Of a stretch of 64,000 nt of DNA, positions 1 to 11,020 are shown in pieces (the stretch's first letter is position 1; each line of letters starts with the position of its first letter). The notes beneath the pieces are model-generated. The model was not told the DNA's origin. It worked only from the letters and a program-made list of their open reading frames with translations, and searched no databases. The stretch is from Leptodactylus fallax (Eukaryota > Chordata > Amphibia > Anura > Leptodactylidae), in assembly GCA_947044405.1 (NCBI GenBank), contig CAMRHE010000170.1, forward strand, positions 1 to 64,000, given 5' to 3'. The position numbers were made by a program, and so were the translations under genes.

Positions 1-14
1 ATAGGCTACTTTGC

Positions 15-512
<498 letters not shown>

Positions 513-1368
513 TGGTCTCTTTAGCCTATATTTATATATCCTCAGCACTTACCACTAGTCTGAAGTTCTGTCCCACATGGCTCCATTTTCTGGGTAAGTG
601 ACCTTCCGTTTTCTACATGTTCGGACGCGTTCTATATGTTTGGACTCATTATACTAGCTATTTATCATGCCTGCACCACTCTTATTTTACATCATCCTTG
701 CATCACTCCATTATATAATTTGCACTTCCACCATACGGAATCCCACACATTCATGCACACATTCATACCATCATATTCATACACACCCATTTTACCCCAC
801 ATTGGTTCACATTTACCATTCAGCACTCAATCTCCAACTGTCATCCTTTGTACAGCATCAGTCTCTCTTTTTTTAATGTAACTTCGTCATTATTATTTTG
901 ATCGCTATTGTTATCACTACTCCATAAGAAATATCACTATCTTACCCCAACTGATCATTACCACTACCACAAATTGCTCTACTCTATCCCGCTTAACCTA
1001 TCACTGCTTGTCTTCTCATATGTATCCCCTGAATCGTAGCTGGTAGCTGTCCTATAACCTTCATGTATTACCATCTCACACGACTGATTATGCATAAGTC
1101 CCTCATTAATTAGTTATCAATTTCTGTAGATATTGTCACCCAAATATATGGCTACCGCATTTTATATTTGTTTTATGCCCATTGACTTATTTATTCATGT
1201 CTCGCATGTCCTCATTCTGGGACCTTAGCTCCATCGGATGCATGATGTGGTTAAGTGCCTCCCTCCACATCAATCGTATAGGAGTAAGGGTGGACTTCCA
1301 CATACTTGGGGTTGATCTGGCACTTGGCCATAATGAAATGGCGCAGCAGTCTTTTTCATTACACATTC
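513..1368. other. unannotated AT-rich sequence
   Basis: No gene, transposase frame or terminal inverted repeat recognised. The segment 660-870 is pyrimidine-rich. Short open frames here have no family resemblance that I can see. Confidence 0.5.
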
Positions 1369-1424
1369 TTAAAGGGGTTGTCCGGGCTAAATTTTTAAAG
1401 TTTAAATACATTGGTGGCAGTGAA

Positions 1425-1505
<81 letters not shown>

Positions 1506-1769
1506 CTCAGTTGCTCCGTTGTTGTCCCTCGCCTCCCGGGTCGTTTGCTCTCCTGGGTCTCTTCCGGTGTTGTGCTGAAACCACTGATTAGCCTCAGCGG
1601 TCACGTGAGCGCTGAGGCCAATCAGCGGCTTCAGCACAACATTGTATGCAGATGACACGGGAGGACACCGGAGCAACGGGGACAGGTGAGTATACTTTTT
1701 TTTTTTTTTCACTGCCCCCAACTTAAACTTTAAAAAGGTTGTCCATTTTTGCCTGGGCAACCCCTTTAA
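1369..1769. mobile_element. TTAA-flanked foldback MITE
   Basis: The element is bounded by TTAA at 1369-1372 and 1766-1769. Its terminal inverted repeats read AAAGGGGTTGTCCGGG on the left and, in reverse complement, AAAGGGGTTGCCCAGG on the right. The arms continue inward (AAATTTTTAAAGTTTAA against TTAAACTTTAAAAA), and a second palindrome is centred on CACGTG near 1603. It encodes nothing. A TTAA target site is known for piggyBac and Kolobok superfamilies; which one mobilised it cannot be decided here. An A-run and a (TA)n tract occupy 1422-1501 inside it. Confidence 0.75.
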
Positions 1770-1774
1770 GCAGG

Positions 1775-2366
1775 CCACAGGTTTCATGCAATATGGGAAA
1801 AAAATACTCTCTCACTGCTGCCGAAAAGCATCAAAAAGTGCAATGCCTTGGACACAGTATGAAAATGTTAGCTATTTGCCAAAATCTTAAGAGAATCACT
1901 GTGAAGTGAAGTGGCCGACTCAGAGCACAGATCGGTTTGTGTAGATAAAGGAATAATAAGGAAGGTTTCTGCTAGACAAATTCATTATGAGATTAAGAGA
2001 GCAGCTGCTAAAATACCATTACAAAGCAGCAAACAAGTATTTGATGCTGCTGGTGCCTCTGTAGTCCCATGAACCTCAAGGTGTAGGATCCTCCAGAGGC
2101 TTGCAGTTGTGCATTAACCTACTATTCAGCCACCCCTAAACAGTGCTCACAAACAGAAACGGTAACAGACATACATGAAGACTAATTTTGAAACAGGTTG
2201 CCATGCAACTCTGGATGGTCCATATGGATAGAGTAGTGGATGGTTTGTGGATGGCCAGCATGTCCCAACAAGGCTGCAACATCAGCAAGTAGGTGACAGA
2301 GTTGTGAGGTGAGAGCTGGTAGGCTCCTTTAGAGTCCCTGAAGGTGTGAAAATGACTTCTGTAAAG
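1775..2366 (+). pseudogene. Tc1/mariner transposase relic
   Basis: Broken reading frames resemble a Tc1-type transposase: a stretch reading roughly RQIHYEIKRAAAKIP near 1975-2020, then helix-turn-helix-like RILQRLAVVH near 2090-2115. Further on are diverged catalytic-domain pieces around 2215-2350, such as GWSIWIE and PACPNKAATSAS. Frames are interrupted by several stops and shifts. No terminal repeat survives on the left, and the right end abuts the next Tc1 element at 2367. It is an old, dead copy of a family different from the other Tc1 elements in the window. Confidence 0.55.
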
Positions 2367-2706
2367 TACAGTGGCTTGCAAAAGTATTCATACCTCTTGA
2401 ACCTTTTCCCATATTGTCACTTTACAACCACAAACAAATGTATTTTAAAAAAATTTTTAAGTGATCGACCAATACAAAGTAGCACATAATTGTGAAGTGG
2501 AATGAAAATGATACATGGTTTTCAAAATTTTAAATAAAAAATCTGAAAAGTGTGATGTGCAAAAGTATTCAGCACCCCCCTGCCTTCAGAAGACACTTAA
2601 TGAGTTAATAGAGTCTAGCTGTGTGTAATTTAGTCTCCATATAACTACAACTGTTCTCTGAAGGCCTCAGTGGTTTGTTAGAGAACACTAGTGAACAAAC
2701 AGCATC

Positions 2707-3720
2707 ATGAAAACCAAGAAACTCACCAGACAGGTCAGAAATAAAGTTGTGGAGAAGTTTAAAGCAGGGTTAGGTTATAAAAACATATCCCAAGCTTTGA
2801 GCATCCCATGGAGCACTGTTCAATCCATCATCCAAAAATGGAAAAAGTATTCTACAACTGCCAACCTACCAAGACATGTCCGTCCACCTAAACTGATAGA
2901 TCAAGCAAGGAGAGCACTGGTCAGAGAAGCAGCCAAGAGGGGCCCATGGTCACTCTGGAAGAGCTGCAGAAATCCACAGCTCAGATTGGAGAATCTGTCC
3001 ACAGGACAAGTGTAAGTCGTACACTCCACAAATTTGGCCATTATGGAAGAGTGGCAAGAAGAAAACCATTGTTGAAACCATTGTTTGCAGATTGCCAAAA
3101 GCCATATATGGGACAAAGCAAACATGTGGAAGCACGGTGGCTCAGTGGTTAGCACTGCAGCCTTGCAGTGCTGGAGTCCTGGGTTCGAATCCTGCCACAT
3201 CTGCAAGGAGTTTAAAATGGGTTTCCTCCCACACTCCAAAGACATACTGATAGGGAATGTAGATTGTGAGCCCTATATGGGACAGTGACCACAATGTCTG
3301 TAAAGCGCTGCAGAATATGATGGCGCTATAAAAGTAAGCATAATAAATGAGACCAAAGTTGGACTTTTTGGCCTAAATGCAAAGTGCTATGTGTGGCGGA
3401 AAAGTAACACTGCTCACCACCCTGAACACACCATCCCCACTGTGAAACATGGTGGGGGCAGCATCATGTAGGGATGGTTTTCTTCAGCAGGGACAGGGAA
3501 TCTGGTCAGATTTGATGGGAAGATGGATGGAGCTAAATACAGGGCAGTCCTGGAAGAAAACCTGTTGGAGGCTGCAAAAGACTTGAGACTGGGAAGGAGA
3601 TTCACCTTCCAGCAAGACAATGACCCTAAACATACAGCCAGAGCTACAGTGGAATGGTTTAGAACAAAAAATGTACTATTGATGCACAATGCTGGTAGAG
3701 ACATACCCCAAAAGACTTGC
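2707..3720 (+). pseudogene. Tc1 transposase (family E), disrupted by a SINE
   Basis: The frame opens at ATG 2707 (MKTKKLTRQVRNKVVEKF) with paired helix-turn-helix DNA-binding motifs, including YKNISQALSIPWSTVQSI. It shifts frame near 2940 and continues as SVSRTLHKFGHYGRVARRKP. A SINE at about 3131-3346 then cuts it just before the first catalytic Asp: the codon before ETKVGLFG now reads Asn. After the SINE there is a stop codon (IM-stop-GWFSSAGTG near 3468). The second catalytic site [10 protein letters not shown] is present near 3615. The region holding the third acidic residue is deleted after WFRTKNV. No product is possible. Confidence 0.85.
3131..3346 (+). mobile_element. tRNA-derived SINE
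   Basis: The 5' part carries internal RNA polymerase III promoter boxes: A-box-like GTGGCTCAGTGGTTAGCA at about 3138 and B box GGTTCGAATCC at about 3182. A body and a 3' tail follow (GCGCTGCAGAATATGATGGC, then AAGTAAGCATAATAA). A second copy with the same body and tail lies at 13848-14102. The copy sits inside the family E transposase. No clean target-site duplication is visible, and some host sequence appears to have been lost at the insertion. Confidence 0.85.
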
Positions 3721-3954
3721 AGCTGTAATTGCAGTGAAAGTATTGATATAGGGGGGCTGAATACTTTTGCACATCATACTTTTCAGATTATTTGATTAAA
3801 ATTTAGTATTTTCGTTCCATTTCAAAATTACGTGCTACTTTGTGTTGGTCTATCACTTAAAATCTCAATAAAATACATTTAAGTTTGTGGTTGTAAGGTG
3901 ACAAAATGTGAAAAAGTTCAAAGGGGTATGAATGCAAGCCACTGTACATTTGAA

Positions 3955-5735
3955 ATTCCCCGAGAATGAATGGTAGGGGGACAACACAGAGAAAAAAGGT
4001 CATCTGCAAATAGTGATAACTTGTGTTTGGTGGAGCCTACTTTCAGGACTTGGATCAAGGGATTCAACCAAAGGGCATTTGCCAAAGACTCCATTGCTAA
4101 GGTATATAGGGAGAAGGATAGAGGACAACCCTGCCTGTTCCCATTCAAGATAGGGAAAAAGTTTGAAAGCGAGGTATTGACCCGAACTTTCGCCATTGGG
4201 CTGTTATACAATGCCTTAATGCTTTGCAATGTGCTGGGCCCCAAGCCGATCACTAGAAGGGCAGCGAACAAATGCTTTTTCAGTGTCAATTGAGAGCAGG
4301 CAAAAAAGAGAGCCCACAAGGCCCAGTCTTTAGCAATCAGAGACAATGATTTGATAGTGTTGTTCCTTGCCTCTCAGCCCAGGAAAAAGCCAACTTGTTC
4401 TCTATGGTTCAGGGTGAGTATTACCTGCTGTAAACACAAAACTATTATTTTTGAGAAAAGATTTAAGATCAAAATCGAATAAATGGACCTATAGTTACCG
4501 CATGCCCCCGGGTCCCTCCCTGGTTTCAGGAGAATAGAAATATGGTCCTGAAACTATTGGGGAGGGAAAGGGGAGCCCAGGGAGATGGAGTTAAAGGATT
4601 GTAAAAGTAAAGGAAGGATGTCTTCGCTGAGGGTTTTATAGAACTGAAGGGTAAACCCATCTGGTCCAGGACATTTGTCAGGCTTCAGTTCTTTGATGCT
4701 GAGGGCTAGTTTAGAGTCTAAAAATCCCTATCAAGATCTGCGGCATTGTTGACCGATATGGGTTGTGGAGCATAGTCCTGCAGATAGAGCTCGGTTTCTA
4801 CTGCTAGTGAAGGGGATGGAGGTGCACTCTCACTTTGTGCATTGTAGAGTTTGGGGTAGTAGGAATTAATTTCCTCCAGAATGTTGGTGGTAGATTGTCC
4901 CATCCCCTTAGTAAGAGAATTGATGGAGATGATATTGGTGCAGGTAGCAGGAGGGTGAAGGGCCCTGGCTAGCTATAATCCCTTTACTGATCCTGTTCCT
5001 GTGGCATCGGGTCTGTTTATAGAGTATAGAGAGAATCTTTTGTCAAAGGGAAGAGATTTCTGTTTTAAGCAAGTCAGATGGAGACATCTGTAATCTAAAG
5101 GACCATTCCTTTTTGAGTCTAGACTCTTGGGAGATGTGGACCATCTAACAGCACATTTCATAGCTTTCCATTTAAGAGGGGTGCTGGTGGTGTCAATTTC
5201 ATGGGTTTCCATAAAGGAGGCAATAGTAGAGTGGACCTCCACCAAGCACAGAGGGTCATTAAGGAGGTTATCGTTTAATCTCCATAACTGCCTGTTGTGG
5301 CCAGTTACAAAATCACAAATGGAACCAAACACCAGGGCATCTTCAGACCACAGAAAATAATCCACTGGACATCTGGGTTAGCCATCTAGGAGGTTTTTGA
5401 GAAACAGGTAATCTAATCTAGGATAGTTATTGTGAGCCAGGGAATGATAGATGTAATCTTTTTCAGATGGATTGAGGATCAGCCAGAGATCAACTAAGTT
5501 CAGGGACAACATGTCTTTCCAGAGCCTACGGAATGTTGAGTAGAAGATAGAGGACTTACTCGTTGGGAAATGGGTACCCACTCAGTGCAATTCATGAGCC
5601 ATCCGCAAATTCCGCCAACGACCACATCCGCTCTAAAATGCGTTTCCTGTAGTAAAGCCACCATCACCTTCTTAAGGAGACTATATAAAATCTGACCTTC
5701 TCCCTGGAGACTTAAGACCCTGTATATTAAATAGA
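3955..5735 (-). pseudogene. L1 ORF2 (endonuclease and reverse transcriptase) remnant
   Basis: Pieces of ORF2 appear in the expected order on the minus strand. The start of the APE-type endonuclease (NIQGLKSPGRRSDF near 5720, ALLQETHF near 5650) is followed by a jump to its end (LVDLWLILNPSEKDYIYHSL near 5480, YPRLDYLFLKN near 5395). Then come linker segments (WRLNDNLLNDP near 5275, YYPKLYNAQ near 4850), PDKCPGPDGF near 4665, and the reverse transcriptase tail with GNRQGCPLS and FADD near 4000-4140. Multiple stops, frameshifts and an internal endonuclease deletion make it non-functional. Confidence 0.8.
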
Positions 5736-6435
5736 CAAGGCTTCGGGGTGGGGGAGTATGTTAGAGTGAAGACAGATAAGAAAGAGTAGAAGAAGCGGGA
5801 AATAAATCTGTCCAGTAAATCACAAGTCCCTCTAAGTCCATAGGGATAGGAGCGTAACTGAAAACAGAGAACAGGCTATGAAGCCAAGGTTTAAATTGGC
5901 TAAACCATGCAAAGAAGAAAAATATACGGCAGCACTATGAAACAGCAAGAAAGAGGATGATCTGAGTCGCCTGGGCGTGGAGATCAGGACTGAGTAGCTC
6001 AATTTCCTGGAGCAGTGCTGGGGTCTGGACTGAACTTATTGCTGTATCTCTTGCGGTGGACGTGGTGGCATTAGGATAGGTAGGGCCACTCCAGTAGGGA
6101 GATCATTGGTAGTTCAAAAGTTCCCAGAAAAGAAGGCAGGTCACCCAATGATTTGAAAATAACAGTCTTGCCAGCTTTACGGGCAATCAGTTGAAATAAG
6201 TAGCCCTAGCAATAAGGAATGTCTCGCTCGCTCTCTGAGCATAAACAGTAATGTTTGAGGGCTTTGCGAAGTTGTAGGGTGCGTTACGCTCAGTCCGGTA
6301 GAATAGTGACGGAAGAGTTCTGGATTTTGTCAAGATGTCCTCTGTATCTTTGTAAGTGAATCCCCGGAGGGGTCAGTAGGTTTTGAACACAGGGCCCTAT
6401 GGATCTAGTGGCTGGTTTCTGGGCCTCCCCAGAAA

Positions 6436-7413
6436 CTCTTAAACCCAAGAATCCAACTGGGAATTATCAATCTCCTCACTAAGGCCTCTAATACGTAGGT
6501 TGTTTCTCTTGTGCCTGTTTTCAATATCATCAATATGAGCGAGAATGTCAGCAATTTGTGCTGTGTTCCTGCAGCAATTGTCTGTGTATGTCGAGGGTAT
6601 GGTAAGTCTATGCATGGGCATCCTCCATCTCTGCCACTCTATTGATCACTTGATTTAGTTCATGTTGGAGAACCTCCATAGCCTTTTTGTGCATGGTCTC
6701 TCATTTCTGCAAGAGGGTCTCAATATCATTCCTGGTATGGATAACACTGATGTGGGCTATCCAATCCCAGTCACTGCAGGCTGTCTGGATTTTATAGCTG
6801 GGGTTGGAACAGAGGGAGAATTGGAGGCAGAGAAGGAATCCCACCTTGGGCCAGGATGGTGGGGGTGATGGGGGGTGAGCCTTGAACAATCTTGAGAGGC
6901 ATGACTGAGCATCGAAGGGCTGCAGACTTGTGCTGGAGTGGCACAGAGGAGTAGTGGGGGATGCCTGAGTCCTCATCTGGGAGTGGTGAGGGTAGTGCAT
7001 CAGTTTAAGGCATAAAAAGCGGGGGCCCTCTTTGTTAATATACTGTGTTCTGAAGCATTAGGCGGGGGTGCCCCCCCCCAGCCTCCTGTTTACAGGCTAG
7101 GCCTGCGTGCCTTCGCACCATTTGTTCAGTCATGTTGTTCTTGTCCCCTCTTTGTTATATTTGAAAAATCTTTAATAAACTTTGATTAAACATAAAAAGC
7201 GGGGCCTGGAAAGACAATCATCTTTGTGAGTTGGTCTGCTGTCCTGGCAATGGTGTCAGGTGCTGAAACAGCAGATTATGGAGGAACTGAGCAGAGGAAG
7301 CCCCTGTGGTGCAGCATGGTGCCGCTAATGCTATCTTGGATTGTCTTGCGGGTACAGCTGGAGCTTTGTGGAGAGTAAAAGTAGGAGTCAATCTTGCCTG
7401 GGTTGGGACCCAT
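6436..7413 (-). pseudogene. L1 ORF1 (RNA-binding chaperone) remnant
   Basis: Near 6460-6530 the minus strand encodes ENRHKRNNLRIRGLSEEI, the signature of the L1 ORF1 RNA-recognition region. A plausible start is the ATG at 7413 (MGPNPGKIDSYFYS). Between them the frame is broken and split by a 166-base LINE insertion at 7025-7190. In L1 elements ORF1p is a trimeric nucleic-acid-binding protein that packages the element RNA; this copy cannot make it. Confidence 0.7.
7025..7190 (+). mobile_element. 5'-truncated LINE 3' end with 14-bp target duplication
   Basis: The segment is flanked by a perfect direct repeat CATAAAAAGCGGGG at 7011-7024 and 7191-7204. It ends in a polyadenylation-like stretch (CTTTAATAAACTTTGATTAAA). 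This is what target-primed reverse transcription of a short 3' fragment leaves. It inserted in plus orientation into the older minus-strand L1. Confidence 0.8.
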
Positions 7414-7545
7414 GGGCACAGTGAAAGTTCCCCCTTTATTTCTTAGTCATAGCCAGAGGTGTCTGTGCCATGAGGATAAAATGGTCTGGGTCCTGGGGCT
7501 GTCCCTGGAGGCATCCAATCAGTAAGCCACCCCCACCCCCCACTC

Positions 7546-8475
7546 GTATTCAGACCCTTTAATCGGCATTTAGTTAAAGCACCTTTGGCAGAGATTACAG
7601 CCTCCAGTCTTGGGTATGATACCATAAGGTTTGTGCTCAAGGACATTCACAGTTGTCCCTCAGCCACTCCTGTGTTGTCTTTGGCTGTGTACTTGACTTG
7701 AAAGGAAAATTTTTGGCCCAGTCTGAGGTTCAGAGCTTGAGGGATTTTTAGTGACTGATTTCCTTTGAACATGAAACTTAAGTGAGGCCAAAAAGTGCAA
7801 GCTTGGATTCCTCAGTTCAGAGAATCTTTTTTTCTCACAATCTAGGTGCTCTTTTGCAGACTCCAGATGGCCTTTCATGTGCCTTTTACTTAGGGAGAAG
7901 CTTCCTTTTAGCCACTCTACCCTAAAGCCTAGATTGGTGGAGTACTGTAATGATAGATGACCACCTGGAAGTTTTTTTTTTTTTTTTTTTTTTTTTCCCC
8001 CATCACCGGATCATTGGAGCTCAGCCAGAGTGACTATTGGGTTTTTGATCACCTCTCAGTTTGGTGGGACAGTTTGCTTGAGGAAGAGTCCTGGTTGTTC
8101 TAGGCTTCTTTCATTTAAGAACTATGGGAAGCACCTGTGCTCCTGGGAACTTTCAGTAAATCAAATTTTTTTTTTGTACCCTTTTACAATTCCATGTCAC
8201 ATCATCTCGGAGCTCTACAGACAGTTATTTCCTCATCATGGCTTTGGTTTTTGGTCCAAGTGTTATAGCAAAGCGTCTAAATACTTACATTAATGTAAAA
8301 TTTTAGATTTGCCTTAATACATTTGCAAAAACTTCTAAAATTCTGTTTTCACATTTTCATTATGGGATATTTGAGTGTAGATTGATGAGGGGAAAGTTGA
8401 ATTTCATTTATTACAAGGTCTCAACATAAACAAATAACAGGGTCTAAAGACTTTCCAAATGTATTGTGTATTGAT
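7546..8475 (-). mobile_element. Tc1/mariner relic (minus strand)
   Basis: The segment holds recognisable Tc1 features in reverse: GAAGCACC-like start text (AAAGCACCTTTGGCAGAGATTACAGCC at 7577, shown in part), a central remnant of transposase, and a terminal-type tail (GCAAAAACTTCTAAAATTCTG, GTAGATTGATGAGGGGAAA). No coherent frame survives; the longest minus-strand piece is 7660-7878. A T-run at 7973-7996 is embedded. It resembles a Tc1 family known from fishes and frogs. The left terminal repeat is missing or diverged. Confidence 0.65.
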
Positions 8476-8491
8476 GCAAAGGCCTGAACAT

Positions 8492-8946
8492 TAGTGTTGG
8501 GTGATTCTCCTCACAGCGAGACAGATTCATCCTTAATATTCCAAACTGTTCGGTCTTTGCCTGAAACAAATCCCAAATTGTTTGTTTTCGGTAAACTAAA
8601 ATGGCCACTGCAGTATGATTTTCGGTAAATTGTTATACTCAGGGGTCTGTAGAAGTGTAAAAAATAAAAAAAATTTATACTCTCCTTCCCTCAGATCGGA
8701 TCTCCTTGCAGCATACAGCAACTTGTCTTCCCCCTCCATGTGCATGTTCCTCAGTGATGTTACGCGCTCAGGGTTATTGCTGAGGTCTGTAAATGGGACT
8801 CGTTAGGTGTCGTCAGCACGCTGACCATCATGATAATTATAATTTCAAGTACGGTTCTATCCAAACAAGTTTGGACTAACCAAACCAGAGGATCACTTTG
8901 TTCAAACATTGGACGAAACTAATCTTCTGAGTTTCGCCCATCCTTA
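8492..8946. mobile_element. hAT-type MITE with 8-bp target duplication
   Basis: Imperfect terminal inverted repeats TAGTGTTGGGTGA (left) and TAAGGATGGGCGA (right, reverse complement) are flanked by CTGAACAT at 8484-8491 and CTGAAGAT at 8947-8954, which match at 7 of 8 positions. An 8-bp duplication is characteristic of hAT transposons. The element has no coding capacity. Its ends resemble those of the large hAT element at 23245-29531 (TAGAGATGAGCGAA), suggesting a related family. Confidence 0.7.
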
Positions 8947-9179
8947 CTGAAGATGAGGACGTCATTTGACCCCCCCCCCATGCATTATCCAGCACCAACT
9001 GTGATATATGTGGTACGTTTAAAACTGTTCGATTTTAAGTTTGTATTGTCACAATTCTAGACATTCTTTGTAGATTTACATTACCCTACAGACTGTCAGC
9101 AGGCCACAGCATTTTTATAATACAAAGAAAACTGTATGCCAGATAAGTTTCCTTTTTCCAAAAATGCTGCGTGTGAAAC

Positions 9180-10041
9180 CACCATTTTGTGTTCAGTCAT
9201 AATTTAATGAATGAAAAAAAATATTTAAAAAACCCTAGTATTTTAGACAAACAAGGCTCATCAGTGCCAAAATACTTTAATGAAATCAAGCATGTTTATC
9301 TTTCACACAGACAAAATATGGAACAAGTTTAAAAACAGTTAAAGTCCATCTGGCAGTAAATGTGATATGAACAGTAGAAATGTAATTGAAAATCCAAAAA
9401 CCTGAGATGGTTCGTATAATACAGACTTAGAATTATTGTATTAGTGGAGAAGCCTATAAGTAAACAATGTCTGGAATGCCAAGATACAAGAATAGAATTT
9501 CAAGAAATAGAAATGTGTAACTTTTTAAGAAGGGTATCTGAAAAGGTAAGGAAGAGTCGTGAGTACCAAGATTCAATGCATATGTATTATGTATTTCATG
9601 GTCTAGATACAAAGTGTATAACCTACAGCCAAAGGTTGTACACCTTGTATACAGACAGTGAATAAAAAAACATGCATGGAATGGTGAGTGCTAAGATTTT
9701 GTCTTTACAGATATTTGATTAAGACTGTTCTTCTACATCTTGGAGCACCTCTAGATACTTGAAGCAGAGCCTGAGGTAGAAGGCAAGTTTTATAGAATAG
9801 AAGAATACAGATTTGTGTCAAGTAGTGCCGATCTGCCTATTTCTTTTGGTTTTCTTTCTAAGAAGGGTGCCTTAAGTTATCACAGCTTAAAAGGTATATG
9901 CTATCAAAAATAGATTAAAAAATACATCACATACAGTAAACTATATCATAAAAATGCAAGAGTCTGTTCTCCCAAGCAATCCTCCGTAGCTTCCACAGGC
10001 AACAAGGTACAGATAGAAAATGAGGAAATGGAAACTGCATC
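9180..10041 (-). other. MOB3: probable MOB3 3' UTR
   Basis: Downstream of the MOB3 stop codon, on the minus strand, runs about 0.8 kb without any recognisable repeat, unlike the rest of the window. Minus-strand ATTAAA polyadenylation hexamers lie at 9276-9281 and 9203-9208; no AATAAA was seen between the stop codon and 9180. The end point is therefore a guess between roughly 9180 and 9260. Short open frames inside it look like chance. Confidence 0.5.
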
Positions 10042-10071
10042 TCAGTGGCACATCCTCAAGGTCATTTCTTT
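10042..10071 (-). CDS. MOB3: MOB3 terminal coding exon (MOB kinase activator 3)
   Basis: On the minus strand a good splice acceptor (AATTGTGTCTCTTACAG, ending at 10072) is followed by nine codons reading KEMTLRMCH and a TGA stop at 10044-10042. MOB3-family proteins end in LEPLKEMT.RMCH. The upstream exon at 39022-39224 ends in LEPL at a GTAAGT donor in phase 0, so the two join exactly. MOB proteins are small zinc-containing adaptor proteins that bind and regulate NDR/LATS and MST-type kinases; MOB3 members bind MST1. Only the C-terminal tail is encoded here. The exon is followed by the presumed 3' UTR. Nine residues alone would be weak evidence; the match at the family's exon junction makes it strong. 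Confidence 0.85.
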   Translation of the reverse strand, partial: KEMTLRMCH

Positions 10072-10316
10072 CTGTAAGAGACACAATTTAGGAATTTAAA
10101 GTCACAAAATTACATGACGACTTTCAGATTGTGACAGTACAGAGAAATATAAAAAAAAAATATATAAAAACAGTTTATTTCAAAATGGTATCAAAAAGTC
10201 ATCTTGGAAAATACACAGCCTATAAGTCAAAAAAAAAAAAAAAAATTTCTAGATTCTGAATTAAGCAACAACAAATCAAATTTGTTTAGAAAATAGCTTT
10301 TTATTGTGCAAAAGAA

Positions 10317-10521
10317 CTACATGAATGTGTTTATCGCTGTAAGTATATGACTGGTAAAATTAAAGTTATGTAGGTTATAGCATGCTGAACGTTGTACAAA
10401 GTAAATTAAAAAGCACTCCCTGCCATGATCAGTAACCATGTTAGCAAACACTTTTTCTCTCTTCTTAGACATCTGTTCTGTCAGCCATTCGGCCCACACA
10501 ACATTATTCCTAGTGCTCATA
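10317..10521 (-). other. candidate alternative terminal exon (uncertain)
   Basis: A minus-strand open frame (MSTRNNVVWAEWLTEQMSKK and on) runs to a stop at the left edge. An AG (GATATTTAG) directly precedes it, and a minus-strand AATAAA lies just past its stop at 10300-10305. Read in phase 0, as required by the MOB3 donor at 39021, it stays open for 67 codons. The upstream tract is purine-rich, so the acceptor is poor, and I do not recognise the protein. It may be chance or a remnant of another retrocopy. Confidence 0.2.
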
Positions 10522-10618
10522 ACCTAAATATCCCCAACCCCCCACCATCTACCAATTTATTCACTCTTGTTCTTGTATTTCCACTCCTCCATTGTTAACA
10601 GTACAGTTAGCTTTGTAA

Positions 10619-10788
10619 TGCTAGGTTCACACTAGCGTTAGGGTTTCTGTATTTGGGTCCCCAAGCGGACCCGAAGAACGGAAACCCAATCAGCTTAAAA
10701 AGCAGTTACCTGCTTGCAGGACTTTTCTCTCCTCACATTTTAAGAGGAATAGGGGACAGAGTCTCTGAACGCTAGTTTGACTGCAGCC
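10619..10788. mobile_element. Harbinger-like MITE with TAA target duplication
   Basis: The segment is flanked by TAA at 10616-10618 and 10789-10791. Terminal inverted repeats are TGCTAGGTTCACACTAGCGTT on the left (shown to 21, first 20 matter) and GGCTGCAGTCAAACTAGCGT on the right in reverse complement. A 3-bp TWA duplication with short inverted ends is typical of PIF/Harbinger MITEs. It is non-coding. Confidence 0.6.
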
Positions 10789-10913
10789 TAACATGTAAAC
10801 TATTAAACTACCACTTTATAATGCTGAATGTAGTAGGATATCTTGTACTGATCCATTATATGCCTTCAACTGATGTACTACCTATTGGTGCTATTAATGT
10901 TTTTAGTTGCTGC

Positions 10914-10950
<37 letters not shown>

Positions 10951-11020
10951 AGCATTGCCATTTCCTTTTTAGGCTATGAATTTTGTGCCATTCACCATGT
11001 GGCTTAAATAACCGGATATA

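Larger units (their letters stand above)
2369..3945 (+). mobile_element. Tc1/mariner element, family E
   Basis: A TA dinucleotide precedes CAGTGGCTTGCAAAAGTATT at 2369 and follows the inverted copy ending GCAAGCCACTG at 3945. The inverted arms are long (about 150 bases or more) and contain matching tracts such as CACTTTACAACCACAAAC. The body carries a decayed transposase and is interrupted by a tRNA-derived SINE. A detached piece of the same terminal repeat occurs at 31026-31219. Confidence 0.9.
3950..7440 (-). mobile_element. L1-type LINE, minus strand, 3' truncated
   Basis: An L1-clade retrotransposon runs right to left. ORF1 occupies roughly 7413-6436 and ORF2 roughly 5735-3955. The sequence stops just after the reverse transcriptase FADD box, so the C-terminal part of ORF2, the 3' UTR and the poly(A) are missing where it meets the family E Tc1 element. 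It carries a younger LINE 3' fragment at 7025-7190. Frames are heavily decayed. Confidence 0.8.

Noticed and set aside
3138..3200. Possible tRNA gene with good A and B boxes
   Set aside because: The tRNA-like region continues into a SINE body and tail that recurs at 13848, and no cloverleaf 3' half is present.
9444..9665. Plus-strand open frame in the unique region
   Set aside because: It is antisense to the presumed MOB3 3' UTR, with no recognisable domain and no supporting splice sites.
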